DNA of 64,000 nucleotides from Macrotis lagotis (Eukaryota > Chordata > Mammalia > Peramelemorphia > Peramelidae): positions 197,072,714 to 197,136,713 of the forward strand of contig NC_133665.1 of assembly GCF_037893015.1 (NCBI RefSeq), read 5' to 3'. A model generated the notes under the pieces. The model saw nothing but the letters and a program-made list of their open reading frames with translations. It searched no databases and was not told the DNA's origin. Shown here in pieces: positions 44,501 through 51,196 of this stretch. The position numbers were made by a program, and so were the translations under genes. The first letter of the stretch is position 1, and each line of letters opens with the position of its first letter.

Positions 44501-46200
44501 TAATAGTCATCTCATGAAAGAAGAATCAAAACAAAAGGAACACCTTGAAAAAGAAAAAACACAACAAATTTTCAAAGGTGAAAACAGTAGTCTGCTTTGG
44601 TCTGCATTCAATCATGATAGTTCTTTCTCTGGCTGCAGGTAGCATTTTCCATTGATCACTGTTTGCTGAGAAGAGCTCAGTCTAGCATAGCTGATCATCA
44701 CACAATGTTGCCATTAGGGTAAAGGAGGAGCTCCTGGTTTGGCTAACTTCCCTCTGCATCAGTTTGTGGAAGTCTTTCCAAGTTTTTCTGAAAGCCATCT
44801 GCTCAAGATTACTTATACACCCCGACCTTGGGTATAGTATAATCCCAGTTTTCCCACATTCCCTCCAACATTTGTCATTTTCCATTTCTGTCATGTTTGT
44901 CAAACCGATAGGTGTGGGTTGGTACCTCAGAGTTGTTTTAATTTGCATTTCTCCAATCCCTAATGATTTAGAGCATTTTTTCATATGATCTATAGCTTTA
45001 ATTTCTTCATGGAATGCAGGCAGTCTCCTCACCTGAGGGCTTCTCCCTACCCAAAGCCTCCTCAGAAGAGGTCACTGGGCCACTGAAGAGGGTTATCTCC
45101 ATCTGGCTTGGTCCAAAGAGACTCCGCATCATCCACTTGAATTCAGTCAAGTGACATTCCTACATTGTCACAGAGACTAACTCCTAAAGGAATTGAGGGA
45201 TAAAACAGCACAATGGTTAGCGATGATACCTCAGGGTCCAAGGGTGATGCCCCAGTGGAGAGGATTAAAGAGGTACTGGGATACTGGGAATGAGATATCC
45301 TGGCCCACTGTGGTCCAACTGAGTTGACCTTGTAGAATCAATCCACGATGGGACAGATTCATCTGCTTTCATAAAAGAATTTGAGTAGTGTGCTTTCAGA
45401 ATGCTGTTAATTTGTGGAAAGACTTGGCTACTCTAATCAATACAATTCATAACAATTCTGAAGAACTGATAATGAAAAATACTGTTCACTTTCATTTTTC
45501 TTGCTTGTGTGAGTGATGGCTAATATGGAAACATTTTGCATGATTTCACATGTATAATTGATATATTGCTCCTCAACGAGTAAGGAAGGGGCTGAAGGAT
45601 GAGAATTTGGAGCTCAAAATTTTATAAAAATATTAAAAAGTAAATAAATTTATTTTAAAAAACAGATGTTCAGTTATGATGGACTTAGCTCTCCTTTGCA
45701 GTACAATAAACAAAAACAATTCTAAAGATCTTGTGATGGAGAATACCATCCACATCCAGAGGAAGAAATATGGAGTCTGAATGCACACCAAAGCAGACTA
45801 TTTTTCCCTTTTAAAAATGTGTTTTATGTTCCCCTTTTTTGTTCCCTTTTGTTCTCATTCATCTTTCACAACATGATTAATATGGAAATATGTTTAACAT
45901 AGTTATGGACTTATATAAACTCTATCAGACTGCTCTTTGTCAAGGGATGGGGAAAAGAGGGGGAGAGAAAACTCCCTAAAAGGTGAATGTCAAAAACTAT
46001 CTTTGCAAGTAGTTGGAACAATCAATTTAAAATCAAACAATGCTATTAATTAGTCAATGCCTTGACTGATGCCCTGTCTGCTCTCCCTTCATTTCAGAGA
46101 CTTGAGACTTTTCTCTATAGGGGGGGGTGCAGATGAAGTCATGCTTTCTGTCATATGCAAGTACATGGACACCCTTCCAAGGACCCAATCAGTGAAATGA
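14075..46200 (+). CDS. LCAD/IVD-like acyl-CoA dehydrogenase (probable 'ACAD 6'-type), nine exons
   Basis: Predicted mitochondrial flavoenzyme that removes two hydrogens from an acyl-CoA to give a 2-enoyl-CoA and passes electrons to ETF; the acyl substrate is unknown. Coding exons: 14075-14239, 26633-26753, 30620-30749, 31288-31394, 35355-35522, 39292-39465, 40167-40328, 40408-40558, 46098-46200. All junctions are GT-AG, phases match and the join gives 426 residues without a stop. Residues 1-35 are Arg/Ala-rich without acidic residues, like a matrix leader. The N-terminal helical domain is about 42-160, the beta domain about 161-270, and the C-terminal helical domain follows. Signature 1 is [13 protein letters not shown] (163-175). 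The catalytic Glu is most likely E281 in QEER, as in LCAD and IVD; the classical C-terminal site reads SIGGGADE (399-406) without it. It is clearly related to ACADL but distinct. I recall similar proteins named 'probable acyl-CoA dehydrogenase 6' in non-placental vertebrates. Confidence 0.9.
14577..15536. repeat. polypyrimidine TCTCTG satellite-like array
   Basis: About 960 bases made of TCTC and TCTG words with almost no A. A marker word (CACTCTGTCTCTCTG) recurs about every 50-88 bases near 14870, 14936, 15016, 15102, 15190, 15246, 15316, 15372, 15422 and 15472, giving a higher-order repeat that is exactly 50 bases at the end. It begins 340 bases after dehydrogenase exon 1, in intron 1. Open frames across it are low-complexity artefacts. 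Confidence 0.95.
16470..16590 (+). repeat. SINE 3' segment, sense
   Basis: Carries 'gaaggaaatggcaaaccact', 'ccagtatctttgccaaagac' and 'gaagagttggttagg', the end of a common marsupial SINE; the head is missing. Confidence 0.75.
17390..17537 (-). repeat. CORE SINE, antisense
   Basis: Contains 'acaaggcaatggaattaagt', 'aggtcacataactaggcaac' and 'gtgccacctaccttccccc'; a complete but diverged antisense copy in dehydrogenase intron 1. Confidence 0.85.
19151..19750 (+). pseudogene. processed mRNA 3' end of unknown origin
   Basis: Non-L1 sequence sitting between two antisense L1 segments. It ends with AATAAA at 19715-19720 and, twenty bases later, a run of ten A (19741-19750), the signature of a reverse-transcribed polyadenylated mRNA on the plus strand. 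It shows no coding frame, so it looks like a 3' UTR. I do not recognise the parent gene. The left boundary is uncertain by about 100 bases. A CORE SINE later inserted into it. Confidence 0.6.
19280..19415 (+). repeat. CORE SINE with target-site duplication, sense
   Basis: A complete copy from 'gggggcagctaggtggtgca' to an A tail. It is flanked by agaattttattggt (19266-19279) and agaatttaattggt (19416-19429), 14-base duplications with one mismatch. Confidence 0.92.
20855..20999 (-). repeat. CORE SINE, antisense
   Basis: Contains 'gcaaggcaatgaggttaagt', 'gatttgaactcaggtcctgc' and 'gccacctagttacccc'; inserted in the antisense L1. Confidence 0.88.
21651..22489 (-). repeat. L1 LINE, antisense, left part (split by retrocopy)
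   Basis: AT-rich antisense L1-like sequence that breaks off at a cttatttt site (22482-22489) and resumes at 24793. A stretch at about 21955-22110 is not L1-like and may be a further small insertion. Confidence 0.65.
22490..24792 (-). pseudogene. JPT2: JPT2 (HN1L) full-length processed retrocopy
   Basis: Intronless copy of the JPT2 mRNA on the minus strand, antisense inside dehydrogenase intron 1. Coding part runs from ATG at 24509-24511 to TAA at 23940-23942. It encodes [20 protein letters not shown] then, in another frame, [20 protein letters not shown] and on to [12 protein letters not shown]. These match human JPT2 as I remember it along its whole length, including the repeated PPGGK/SxxFG-type blocks. 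Length corresponds to the 190-residue human protein. One base is missing in a G run at 24448-24452, shifting the frame; no other break is visible. The 3' UTR ends with AATAAA (22509-22514) and an A tail (22486-22494). The ends are flanked by 8-base cttatttt (22482-22489 and 24793-24800), so L1-type retroposition is clear. A downstream restart or sequencing error in the G run cannot be excluded. Confidence 0.88.
24532..24741. repeat. GC-only 9-base minisatellite
   Basis: Tandem 9-mers, mainly GGAGCGGCC with GGAGCGGGC and 8-base GGAGCGGC variants, over about 210 bases. It lies within the 5' UTR part of the JPT2 retrocopy, 20 bases upstream of its ATG. It is very CpG-rich, with many SmaI/EagI-like words. 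Confidence 0.93.
24801..25150 (-). repeat. L1 LINE, antisense, right part
   Basis: Continues the L1 interrupted at 22489; 'gtgtccaattatacatgtgt' and 'gaacctcagatgagagtaaa' parallel the equivalent region of the other L1 at 20490-20550. Confidence 0.6.
25330..26070. repeat. inverted repeat of about 110-150 base arms
   Basis: Arm 1 (25330-25442) recurs as its reverse complement at 25919-26070, with about 477 bases between. Shared words include 'gatgacctgatcttgt' and 'ctttctgaattcaggga'. Arm 2 is longer because of two short extra segments. The spacer has 'attgaataaagttttctcac' and a GT microsatellite (25811-25865). Most likely these are two opposite copies of one interspersed element, possibly a fossil solo LTR with one reversed fragment; the family is not recognised. 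Confidence 0.7.
25811..25865. repeat. (GT)n microsatellite
   Basis: GT-rich run with one CACGCG interruption, in the spacer of the inverted repeat. Confidence 0.93.
26251..26286. repeat. (AC)n microsatellite
   Basis: About 36 bases of pure AC repeat, 350 bases before dehydrogenase exon 2. Confidence 0.95.
26633..26753 (+). CDS. dehydrogenase exon 2
   Basis: Acceptor ttttcactgtag; encodes [20 protein letters not shown] and on to [12 protein letters not shown], ending one base into a codon before GTAAGA. It aligns with the first helices of acyl-CoA dehydrogenases (compare EVIPHHSEWEKAG...GLLGVN in LCAD). Confidence 0.9.
28349..28393. repeat. (AC)n microsatellite
   Basis: About 45 bases of pure AC repeat in dehydrogenase intron 2. 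Confidence 0.95.
29355..29612 (-). repeat. tailed SINE, antisense
   Basis: Starts 'tatccttcattctcgaaaaa' (complement of the LINE-like tail) and runs through 'tcctccagagtcatctggtc' to 'gaatttgaacctggaacccc'. Confidence 0.8.
30620..30749 (+). CDS. dehydrogenase exon 3
   Basis: Acceptor ttccttcctggcag. It encodes [20 protein letters not shown] and on to MATPALER, residues 96-139. YGGQGL matches the YGG-GL turn of the family. The exon ends two bases into a codon before GTATAT. Confidence 0.9.
31288..31394 (+). CDS. dehydrogenase exon 4 (signature 1)
   Basis: Acceptor cccattttcag; encodes residues 139-175 including [19 protein letters not shown] and the acyl-CoA dehydrogenase signature [13 protein letters not shown], which fits the PROSITE-type pattern at every position. 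This segment contributes to the flavin and substrate site in known structures. Confidence 0.93.
31905..32065 (-). repeat. CORE SINE, antisense
   Basis: Contains 'gcaaggcaaatggggttaag', 'gatttgaacccaagtactcc' and 'gccacctagccgcccc'; it abuts the LINE that follows. Confidence 0.9.
32066..33590 (-). repeat. finger-tailed LINE, reverse-transcriptase part, antisense
   Basis: About 1.5 kb. The reverse strand encodes fragments resembling a LINE reverse transcriptase (LLFADDCAL-like words and [11 protein letters not shown] / [14 protein letters not shown]-like words) in broken frames, and the low-coordinate end carries the 3' tail 'ttgtccttcattcttgaaga'. The family name is uncertain; it resembles RTE/L2-type elements whose ORF ends in a C2H2-like motif. 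It lies in dehydrogenase intron 4. Confidence 0.7.
33600..34520 (-). repeat. L1 LINE segment, antisense
   Basis: AT-rich; 'gaatccatctggtcttagga' and 'tcatggtaatttatattttt' match the antisense of L1 reverse transcriptase sequence. Confidence 0.75.
34545..35070 (+). repeat. finger-tailed LINE 3' end, sense
   Basis: Opposite orientation to the copy at 32066-33590. Its plus strand carries 'acacccttaaggtctcactg', 'tgggagaccctggcacaaga' and 'ttggtctgctcagtcacact', the C-terminal coding end of the same LINE, and the tail 'tatgatccttgagaacaaag'. Confidence 0.7.
35096..35132. repeat. (GT)n microsatellite
   Basis: About 37 bases of GT repeat immediately after the LINE end, 220 bases before dehydrogenase exon 5. 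Confidence 0.95.
35355..35522 (+). CDS. dehydrogenase exon 5
   Basis: Acceptor cttttgccaatag. It encodes residues 175-230: [20 protein letters not shown], then [18 protein letters not shown] and on to [24 protein letters not shown] matches the beta-domain region with the conserved W/F-x-S/T-x-G contact segment. Confidence 0.92.
35690..35985 (-). repeat. tailed SINE, antisense
   Basis: Runs from 'ttcattcttgaagaagacca' through 'atcctccagagtcatctggg' and 'gacttgcccagggtcacagt' to 'tgtgccatcttgctgccc'. It is preceded by a TAATAA-rich tract at 35623-35680. Confidence 0.85.
36380..36500 (+). repeat. MIR/L2-like fragment, sense
   Basis: Words 'cttggcactatgctaactgc', 'ccagtccctgccctcgagga' and 'ggagagacaacatgcaac' are typical of an old therian repeat. 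Confidence 0.55.
37395..38520 (-). repeat. finger-tailed LINE pieces, antisense
   Basis: Two antisense 3' ends: a short one at about 37395-37470 ('tggttcttgtcctttgttat') and a longer one at 38035-38520 ('tgatcagaccaatactagct', 'cttcaaagacaccttcaggg'). Non-LINE sequence lies between them, including a MIR-like SINE at about 37905-38020. Confidence 0.7.
38537..38595. repeat. (CT)n microsatellite
   Basis: About 59 bases of CT repeat with one CCC interruption. Confidence 0.94.
38690..38870 (-). repeat. L1 3' UTR fragment, antisense
   Basis: Words 'aaccaattttaacatctttt' and 'gacttccttgaatagaaac' resemble the antisense of a marsupial L1 tail. Confidence 0.5.
39292..39465 (+). CDS. dehydrogenase exon 6 (catalytic glutamate)
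   Basis: Acceptor gttccttcctag; residues 231-288: [40 protein letters not shown] and [18 protein letters not shown]. The order LG-SSDT-FEDVRVP-GEEGRGF is the standard family order. E281 before R282 aligns with the helix-G catalytic Glu of LCAD and IVD (QERLL in human LCAD). Confidence 0.92.
40167..40328 (+). CDS. dehydrogenase exon 7
   Basis: Acceptor ctctatgtctcttag; residues 289-342: [40 protein letters not shown] and [26 protein letters not shown]...[10 protein letters not shown] corresponds to Y-x-x-x-R-x-x-F-x-K-P-x...Q-x-x-x-x-x-L-A in the family. Confidence 0.92.
40408..40558 (+). CDS. dehydrogenase exon 8 (signature 2 region)
   Basis: Only 79 bases after exon 7. Residues 343-393, with [20 protein letters not shown]. 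This fits the second family signature at every position except K385, where D, E or N is usual. Confidence 0.92.
40805..40955 (-). repeat. CORE SINE, antisense
   Basis: T-rich tail complement, then 'aagtggtttgcctacggtca', 'gaatttgaactcaggtcctc' and 'tgacacctggctacccc', 250 bases after exon 8. Confidence 0.87.
40980..41870. other. unassigned intronic DNA
   Basis: About 0.9 kb in dehydrogenase intron 8, between a SINE and an L1. I see no gene, no repeat family I can name and no tandem structure. Confidence 0.5.
41880..43640 (+). repeat. L1 LINE, 3' ORF2 and 3' UTR, sense
   Basis: Plus strand encodes broken reverse-transcriptase end ('attctttgtagatgatgcta' = FADD-like) and later the L1 C-terminal and tail wording ('tgttggaagggatgtgggaa', 'ggaatggctgaacaaattgt'). 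Frames carry many stops; it is a dead 5'-truncated copy. Confidence 0.82.
43641..44330 (+). repeat. L1/HAL1-like fragment with SINE piece
   Basis: Words 'gaaagaatctattgatcacc', 'gggcttggaatatgatatat' and 'gaggactttcaagactagag' fit an L1 ORF1-like segment on the plus strand. An antisense SINE fragment (about 43715-43900) interrupts it. Confidence 0.6.
44345..45010 (-). repeat. L1 3' end, antisense
   Basis: Carries 'aacatatttccataatagtc', 'cccagttttcccacattccc' and 'ggtacctcagagttgtttta', the reverse complement of the L1 tail region also seen in sense at about 42900-43250 and 45430-46050. Confidence 0.75.
45430..46050 (+). repeat. L1 3' UTR copies, sense
   Basis: Two tail segments: about 45430-45660 ending in an A-rich stretch, and 45661-46050 with 'gaataccatccacatccaga' and 'aacatgattaatatggaaat'. 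The second ends about 50 bases before the last dehydrogenase exon. Confidence 0.7.
46098..46200 (+). CDS. dehydrogenase exon 9 (C terminus)
   Basis: Acceptor cccttcatttcag; residues 393-426: [20 protein letters not shown] then [14 protein letters not shown] and [13 protein letters not shown] aligns with IYGGTNEIM of LCAD. There is no C-terminal peroxisomal SKL-type signal. Confidence 0.92.
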
Positions 46201-46796
46201 GACAAATGGAACCTTCCGAGGAAGCTGGCCAGGCTGCCCCAGCCTTATGCAGATTCTTTGGAGAAGACCCTGCATGTTTCCAGGAAAAGTGCCAAACATC
46301 ACCTTCCCCCCACCCCCCAGGCTGGTCTAACCAATATTCTGTGTTATTTGAATACATGACCCAAACTCCACCTATGTGGAATACTGTCTTTCCCACAGCT
46401 CATTTTTAAGAGGGTCAACATGTGCCTTGAAAACAACTGAGAACATTCTAGAAAACCTGAGGTGGGGGTTCTCTTTACAAGAGGTCCCAATATGGGCCAG
46501 TGTGGGCTCAAGCTATAATTCGTCTCATCTCCATTCTCAAGGGGAAGTCCTCAGGTGGATTAGACAGTTTGGACTTTACAAGAGTTGGGCAAAGTCCCTC
46601 CTCAGAGGCTTAAAGACAACATGGTAAGATGGGAGCCTTGGACTCATGAGGCCCTTCGATGGATACATTTTGGGGTGACCCCTCTGGCCCCTTCTGGTCT
46701 GATCCCTCCACAAGAAGGGCAATCTGGTTTGGGGATCATCTTTTAGGAAGGACACTGAGAAGGTGGAGAGTCTCCCAATGAAGCCAAGTTGGGATA

Positions 46797-46802
46797 AATA
46801 AA
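46797..46802 (+). promoter_or_regulatory. dehydrogenase polyadenylation signal (candidate)
   Basis: AATAAA about 600 bases after the stop codon, the first good signal downstream. It lies 0.7 kb from the convergent BET1 signal. Confidence 0.55.
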
Positions 46803-47518
46803 TACCTACAGAAGGATTTCTGAGCAGTGGGAGGTGAAGAGGCAGGGAATGACATCATGGGGTACCATGGCACAGCCTGGAAGGGGATATGGAAGAAGCC
46901 TGGAAAGGCACCTGGGGGGTGGCTTCTGAAGACCTTCAGATGCCAAAGGAATTGGATATGTCCTTGGTGGTGGCAAGGAGACTACTGCAGGCTGGCAGAG
47001 GGAGCCATCCTCTTCATGATTCCTTCCTAACAGAGCTCCCCTCCCACCAGCCTCATTCAGGCCTCAAAAGAGGAAAGGTGAAGGACCCTTGTCAGTCACT
47101 AGACTGGAGCAAAGGGGGTGGAGGGAGGCCAATAGAGATCAATCTCCCCTGCCTCACAAGTGGCATGGAAAGGAAGTTAAAGTTAAGCCCTGTATCCCAC
47201 TGGATCCTCTCAACAGTCCTGGAAGGGTGGGGCTACGATGCCCCTTTTATAGAGAAGGAAATTGAGGCAGACAAAGGGGAATTGCCTGCACCCTGAGCAC
47301 TGGCTGGCTGAGCCAAGGCCAGAGGGCTTCTCCTCAGGCTGGCTGTAGGGGAAGCTCTTGAAGTGGCTGTGATCTGGATCACTGAAGGGCTCCTTCTCCT
47401 CCCTGCCCCCCACAAACCAACAGGACCCTTTCAGACCAGAACAAGCAAGCTAGGATTCAGTAGATCTGGTGACACCATGTGGATACACGTCTTGACCACA
47501 GAAGGATGTTGATAGACC

Positions 47519-47524
47519 TTTATT
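47519..47524 (-). promoter_or_regulatory. BET1: BET1 polyadenylation signal (candidate)
   Basis: AATAAA on the minus strand, about 840 bases after the BET1 stop. The intervening 3' UTR includes a G/A-rich stretch on the plus strand (47880-48130). Confidence 0.55.
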
Positions 47525-48365
47525 TCTAACTCATTATAGAAAATTTAAATTACAGATATTTTCATTCTAAAACAATCTGACAATCAGTTATCAACAAGCT
47601 CTCGTTGCTTTTAAAGCAAATTAATTTTAGATTCTCTAATGAGGACAATTCCTGAAGGTTGGGTCAGTTCAGCTCTCCTAGAGTTCTTCCACCATGCCCC
47701 TTATCTCTGAAGAAGCAGTGCCGATGAGAGCAGTCCAAAGAGGCCCAGACCAGAAGCACCACCCAAGAATCAGGCCCCAGGATGTGACCACAAAAGGCTA
47801 GAGGGAGGGTCAGACACAGCCTGAGAAATTCATTATCAAAGCCTTCCTCTGCTTGGGTTCTACCAAAAATAGCCCCCAATACCAAAATATAAGAAGGAAG
47901 GAAAGAATGAAGTGGGGAGGAAGGGAGAAAGGGAGAGGGTGACAGGGAAGGAGGGGGGAGGGGAAGGAATGTTTGAGGGCAGTGGAAGGAAAATGCCACC
48001 AGGTCCAATCAGATGAAATCAACTTTATCTACAAAAGGCACAAATGGGGTGGGGGGTGAGGGGGGTATAAGAGAAAAGAATGGGGATGAAAAGAGGAGGA
48101 AAGGGAGAAGGGGAGGAAGCCAAGACAAGGGAAGAGGGGAGAAGTACAGAATCCATTAAATGAACTGTCCGCCCTAACCCTAGAGGCCCCAGAGGGGACA
48201 TCACCTCTCCCCAAGCCCAGACATGGCTCCCATACCACCGGGATTCTCAGACCTGAGCCAGGCTGATCTCTGGGTGATGGGGCACAAACCAAGCCCAATC
48301 CCCATGGGAAGAGAAGCAGCTGCCCGCTGCCCACTGTACAAATGTCAGGCTTGGAGCCACTGGCA

Positions 48366-51196
48366 TCACCTCAGTTTAATGATCCAATAAATGACAAAGA
48401 AGACAAAGAAGGAGAAAAGGATCATGTAGGCCAGGAGCTTGGTCTGGCTCCCTCGGGACAGCACCTTCAGCCTCCCCATCGTTTTGCTCAGAAAGCCGGT
48501 CGTTGAATCAAACTCTGAGTCCTGCAAGAGGTAGGCAAGGATGGTCAGGGGTCTGCCCAGCCCAGGCCTCGGCCATGAGCCCCCCAGACCTGAAGTCATT
48601 TGAGGAGTGACCTGTCCTGGCCCTCTCCATCAGCTGATCCTGTAGAATGGAGCAGGGTAGTCGCTGACCAAAGGGGGACCCCAACTTTACGGGAATCTCT
48701 GGTTCTGATCTCTGGCCATGCCTTCTCCAGGGGGCCTGAGGCAATGGGGGAAGTCCCCCCCCCCCCAGGTATTCCTGGTTCACTTCCTTCCAGATTTTGT
48801 CCATCCCAGCTTGTGCAGAAGGCCTTTCCCAAGAGAACCTGCCCCTGCTGCCAAGGCCTGCTCTCTCAGGACACCCCTTCCCCTTGCCATCATGGCTACC
48901 TGTAGGCTGGGAGCTCCTGGGGGCAGGCACTGAGGGTTGGTTGGGGGTACAGAATGACTTGCCTCTAATCTCTCCCCTGCCCCCACAGAAAAAAATAAAT
49001 TACCTAATGCCAAGAACTGAGCATCACAAGACCCTGGAGAAAAGGGATAAGAATTGACCCTCAGGTGCATCAATAGGGCCCACTTGAGGCCCCATCACTT
49101 CCCTCTGCTGCTAGAGCGATCAGTGAAGAAAGTCAGCAAGGGGAAGTCTGGGGCAGGGACAAAATCATCCCCTGCCAATCAAGGGCCCCTGGGAAGGAAC
49201 CCCATCTCCAGCAAGGCTGGTACTGGGGAGGAGTTCAGCCCAGAGGTTTCCTCCCCTCCCCCCAGAACATGCCTTCCACTGTCTGTCAGGAGCTCTTGGC
49301 TGGGAGACCCTGCTGGGCTTTATCACATAGGAAGGCCTGGTAGGAAGGGGGTCAGAAATGGGCTATTGAGGACACTGTTTCTAGCTAAGCCTGGAGGCTC
49401 AAAAAGCCCCCACAAAACTGAGGTGTGTGTGAAAAGAAGCAAGCTGGGCCCCAGAACTTCCAGAAAGCAGAATTGCTTTGTAAACTGGTTAATTCGTCCA
49501 AGTCCCCCCATTCCCCACCCATGGTCAGAGGACATGGACAGGCGGGGAAGAAATCCAAGCTATCAGCACCCCTCTGAAAAAATACCCTAAGTCAGTAATA
49601 ATGAAGAGAAGTGTAAATTAAGGTAACTCATCAGAGGAGTAAAAATGACAAGAAAGGTCTGGAAGGACTGCAGCCACAGGCACAGCTGGGCTGGAGACCT
49701 TAGGAAGCCTCTACCACCCCAAAGCAATTGGGAAGTGGGTGGACAAATTAGGGTGCATGCATGGGGAGGGAAGGAGAAGGAAAAGAATAAAAAAAGAAAC
49801 AAAAAAAGAAGGAAAGAAGGAAGAAAAGGAGGAAGAGAGGGAAAGAAAAAAAGAAGGAAAGGAAAGGAGAAAGAAGGAAAGGGAAAATAAGAAATGGGAG
49901 AGAGAAAGGCAGTTTGAGAGAAGTGGTGAGGGCGACCAGTGGCACTCCCAGCTTCGAGGTTGCCAAACCTAAGCTCTCCAGGGCTCTGGCCATGCAGTGA
50001 CCCCCAAGGCTGATGGGGATCCTAGAGGGACCCCGGGCCCTGCCTTGGGCACAGCTTTTTCTTCTTCCAGAAGGGGAGGCGGCACACTCACCATCTCAGC
50101 CAGCATCTTGTTCTGATGCTTCACCTCATGTCCTATTTCGATGGAAAGCTGTGAGGGGAGACACAGGCAGCACAGTCAGTGGCTGGGGTGGGTGAAGACC
50201 CTTCCTCCTCCTCCTCTTTGTTCTCCTCAAACAGTCCCAGGACCCTCTTGTACAACCCAATCACGGGTCAGGCCCAAAGAAGGGAATGCCCTGGAGGGGT
50301 TGGGGCCCGTGGGCTCCGGGGCTCAGGGTCTCCGTCCACCCCTCGGGCCTGGCAGGGCCCTCTCCGCACCCCTCGGGCCTGGCAGGGCCCTCTCCGCACC
50401 CCTCGGGCCTGGCAGGGCCCTCTCCGCACCCCTCGGGCCTGGCAGGGCCCTCTCCGCACCCCTCGGGCCTGGCAGGGCCCTCTCCGCACCCCTCGGGCCT
50501 GGCAGGGCCCTCTCCGCACCCCTCGGGCCTGGCAGGGCCCTCTCCACACCCCTCGGGCCTGGCACTCACCGACTTGATGGCGGTCACCTTGGTGCGCAGG
50601 CTCTCCGTCAGCCGCTCGTTCTCCTCGTCCAGGGCGCTGTAGCCGCTGTTGGCATAGCCGTGGTGCCCGGGGTGGGGGCCCCCTTCGCCTGGCAGAGACA
50701 GGGCAGTGACCATGAGGGAAGAATGGGGCGGGGCCCCCTCTCCAAGTCAGAGAACATCCCGGGGGGGGCTCCCCTGTCCCCAGCCTTGGTGGCCCCTCCC
50801 CCAGAAAGCCTCTTGTGACCCCTGCTCCCCCCACCCCCTTCCTCAGCATGGACCCCCAAGTAAGGGCTGCCTTTGGGGGCGCCCCCAACCCCGAGGAGGG
50901 CTGGGGGGCAGTTGCCGGGCCCCCCCTCAGGTCCGGGGCCTGTCTGCTCCCTGAACCCCAGCTCTCCCCCAATCCGGCCCCGCCCCTCCATCCCCCCCAC
51001 TCCGGGATGGGGGCACCGGGTGGGGGGAGGGGCCAGCCGGGGGCCCGGGCCCGCCCCTCCCCCACCCCCGCCTCGGTTCCGGTCCGGCGGCCCCGCCCCC
51101 ACTCCGCTTCCCCGCGGGCCGCTCCGCCCCCCCCCAGCCGGGCTGTGCCTCAGTCTCCCCGCCCGCACCCCACTCACCGAGACCGGCGCGCCGCAT
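48366..51196 (-). CDS. BET1: BET1 ER-Golgi SNARE, four exons
   Basis: Qc-type SNARE of ER-to-Golgi vesicle fusion, a tail-anchored membrane protein working with GOSR2, STX5 and SEC22B or YKT6. Exons on the minus strand: 51178-51196, 50570-50688, 50092-50148, 48366-48521. All junctions are GT-AG and the join gives 116 residues (human 118). It starts [20 protein letters not shown], continues [18 protein letters not shown], and ends with a membrane segment of about residues 94-113 and KLR. The central QNKML word places the zero-layer glutamine at Q58. The region after YGYANSGYS is nearly identical to human. The N-terminal stretch is more Gly/Pro/His-rich and slightly shorter. The introns are short (489, 421 and 1570 bases) and intron 2 is half minisatellite. 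It is convergent with the dehydrogenase. Confidence 0.95.
49766..49912. repeat. polypurine tract (AAGG/GAAA words)
   Basis: About 147 bases almost entirely A and G on the plus strand, in BET1 intron 3; open frames here are Lys/Arg/Glu low-complexity artefacts. Confidence 0.9.
50341..50564. repeat. 30-base minisatellite in BET1 intron 2
   Basis: Seven 30-base units beginning CCTCGGGCCTGGCAGGGCCC plus a 14-base partial. The first six are identical and the seventh differs at one base. On the BET1 strand the partial unit starts at intron position +5, so the array touches the splice donor. Confidence 0.97.

Noticed and set aside
48029-48334. 101-residue minus-strand frame downstream of BET1
   Set aside because: It lies in the BET1 3' UTR and purine-rich DNA with no protein similarity I recognise.
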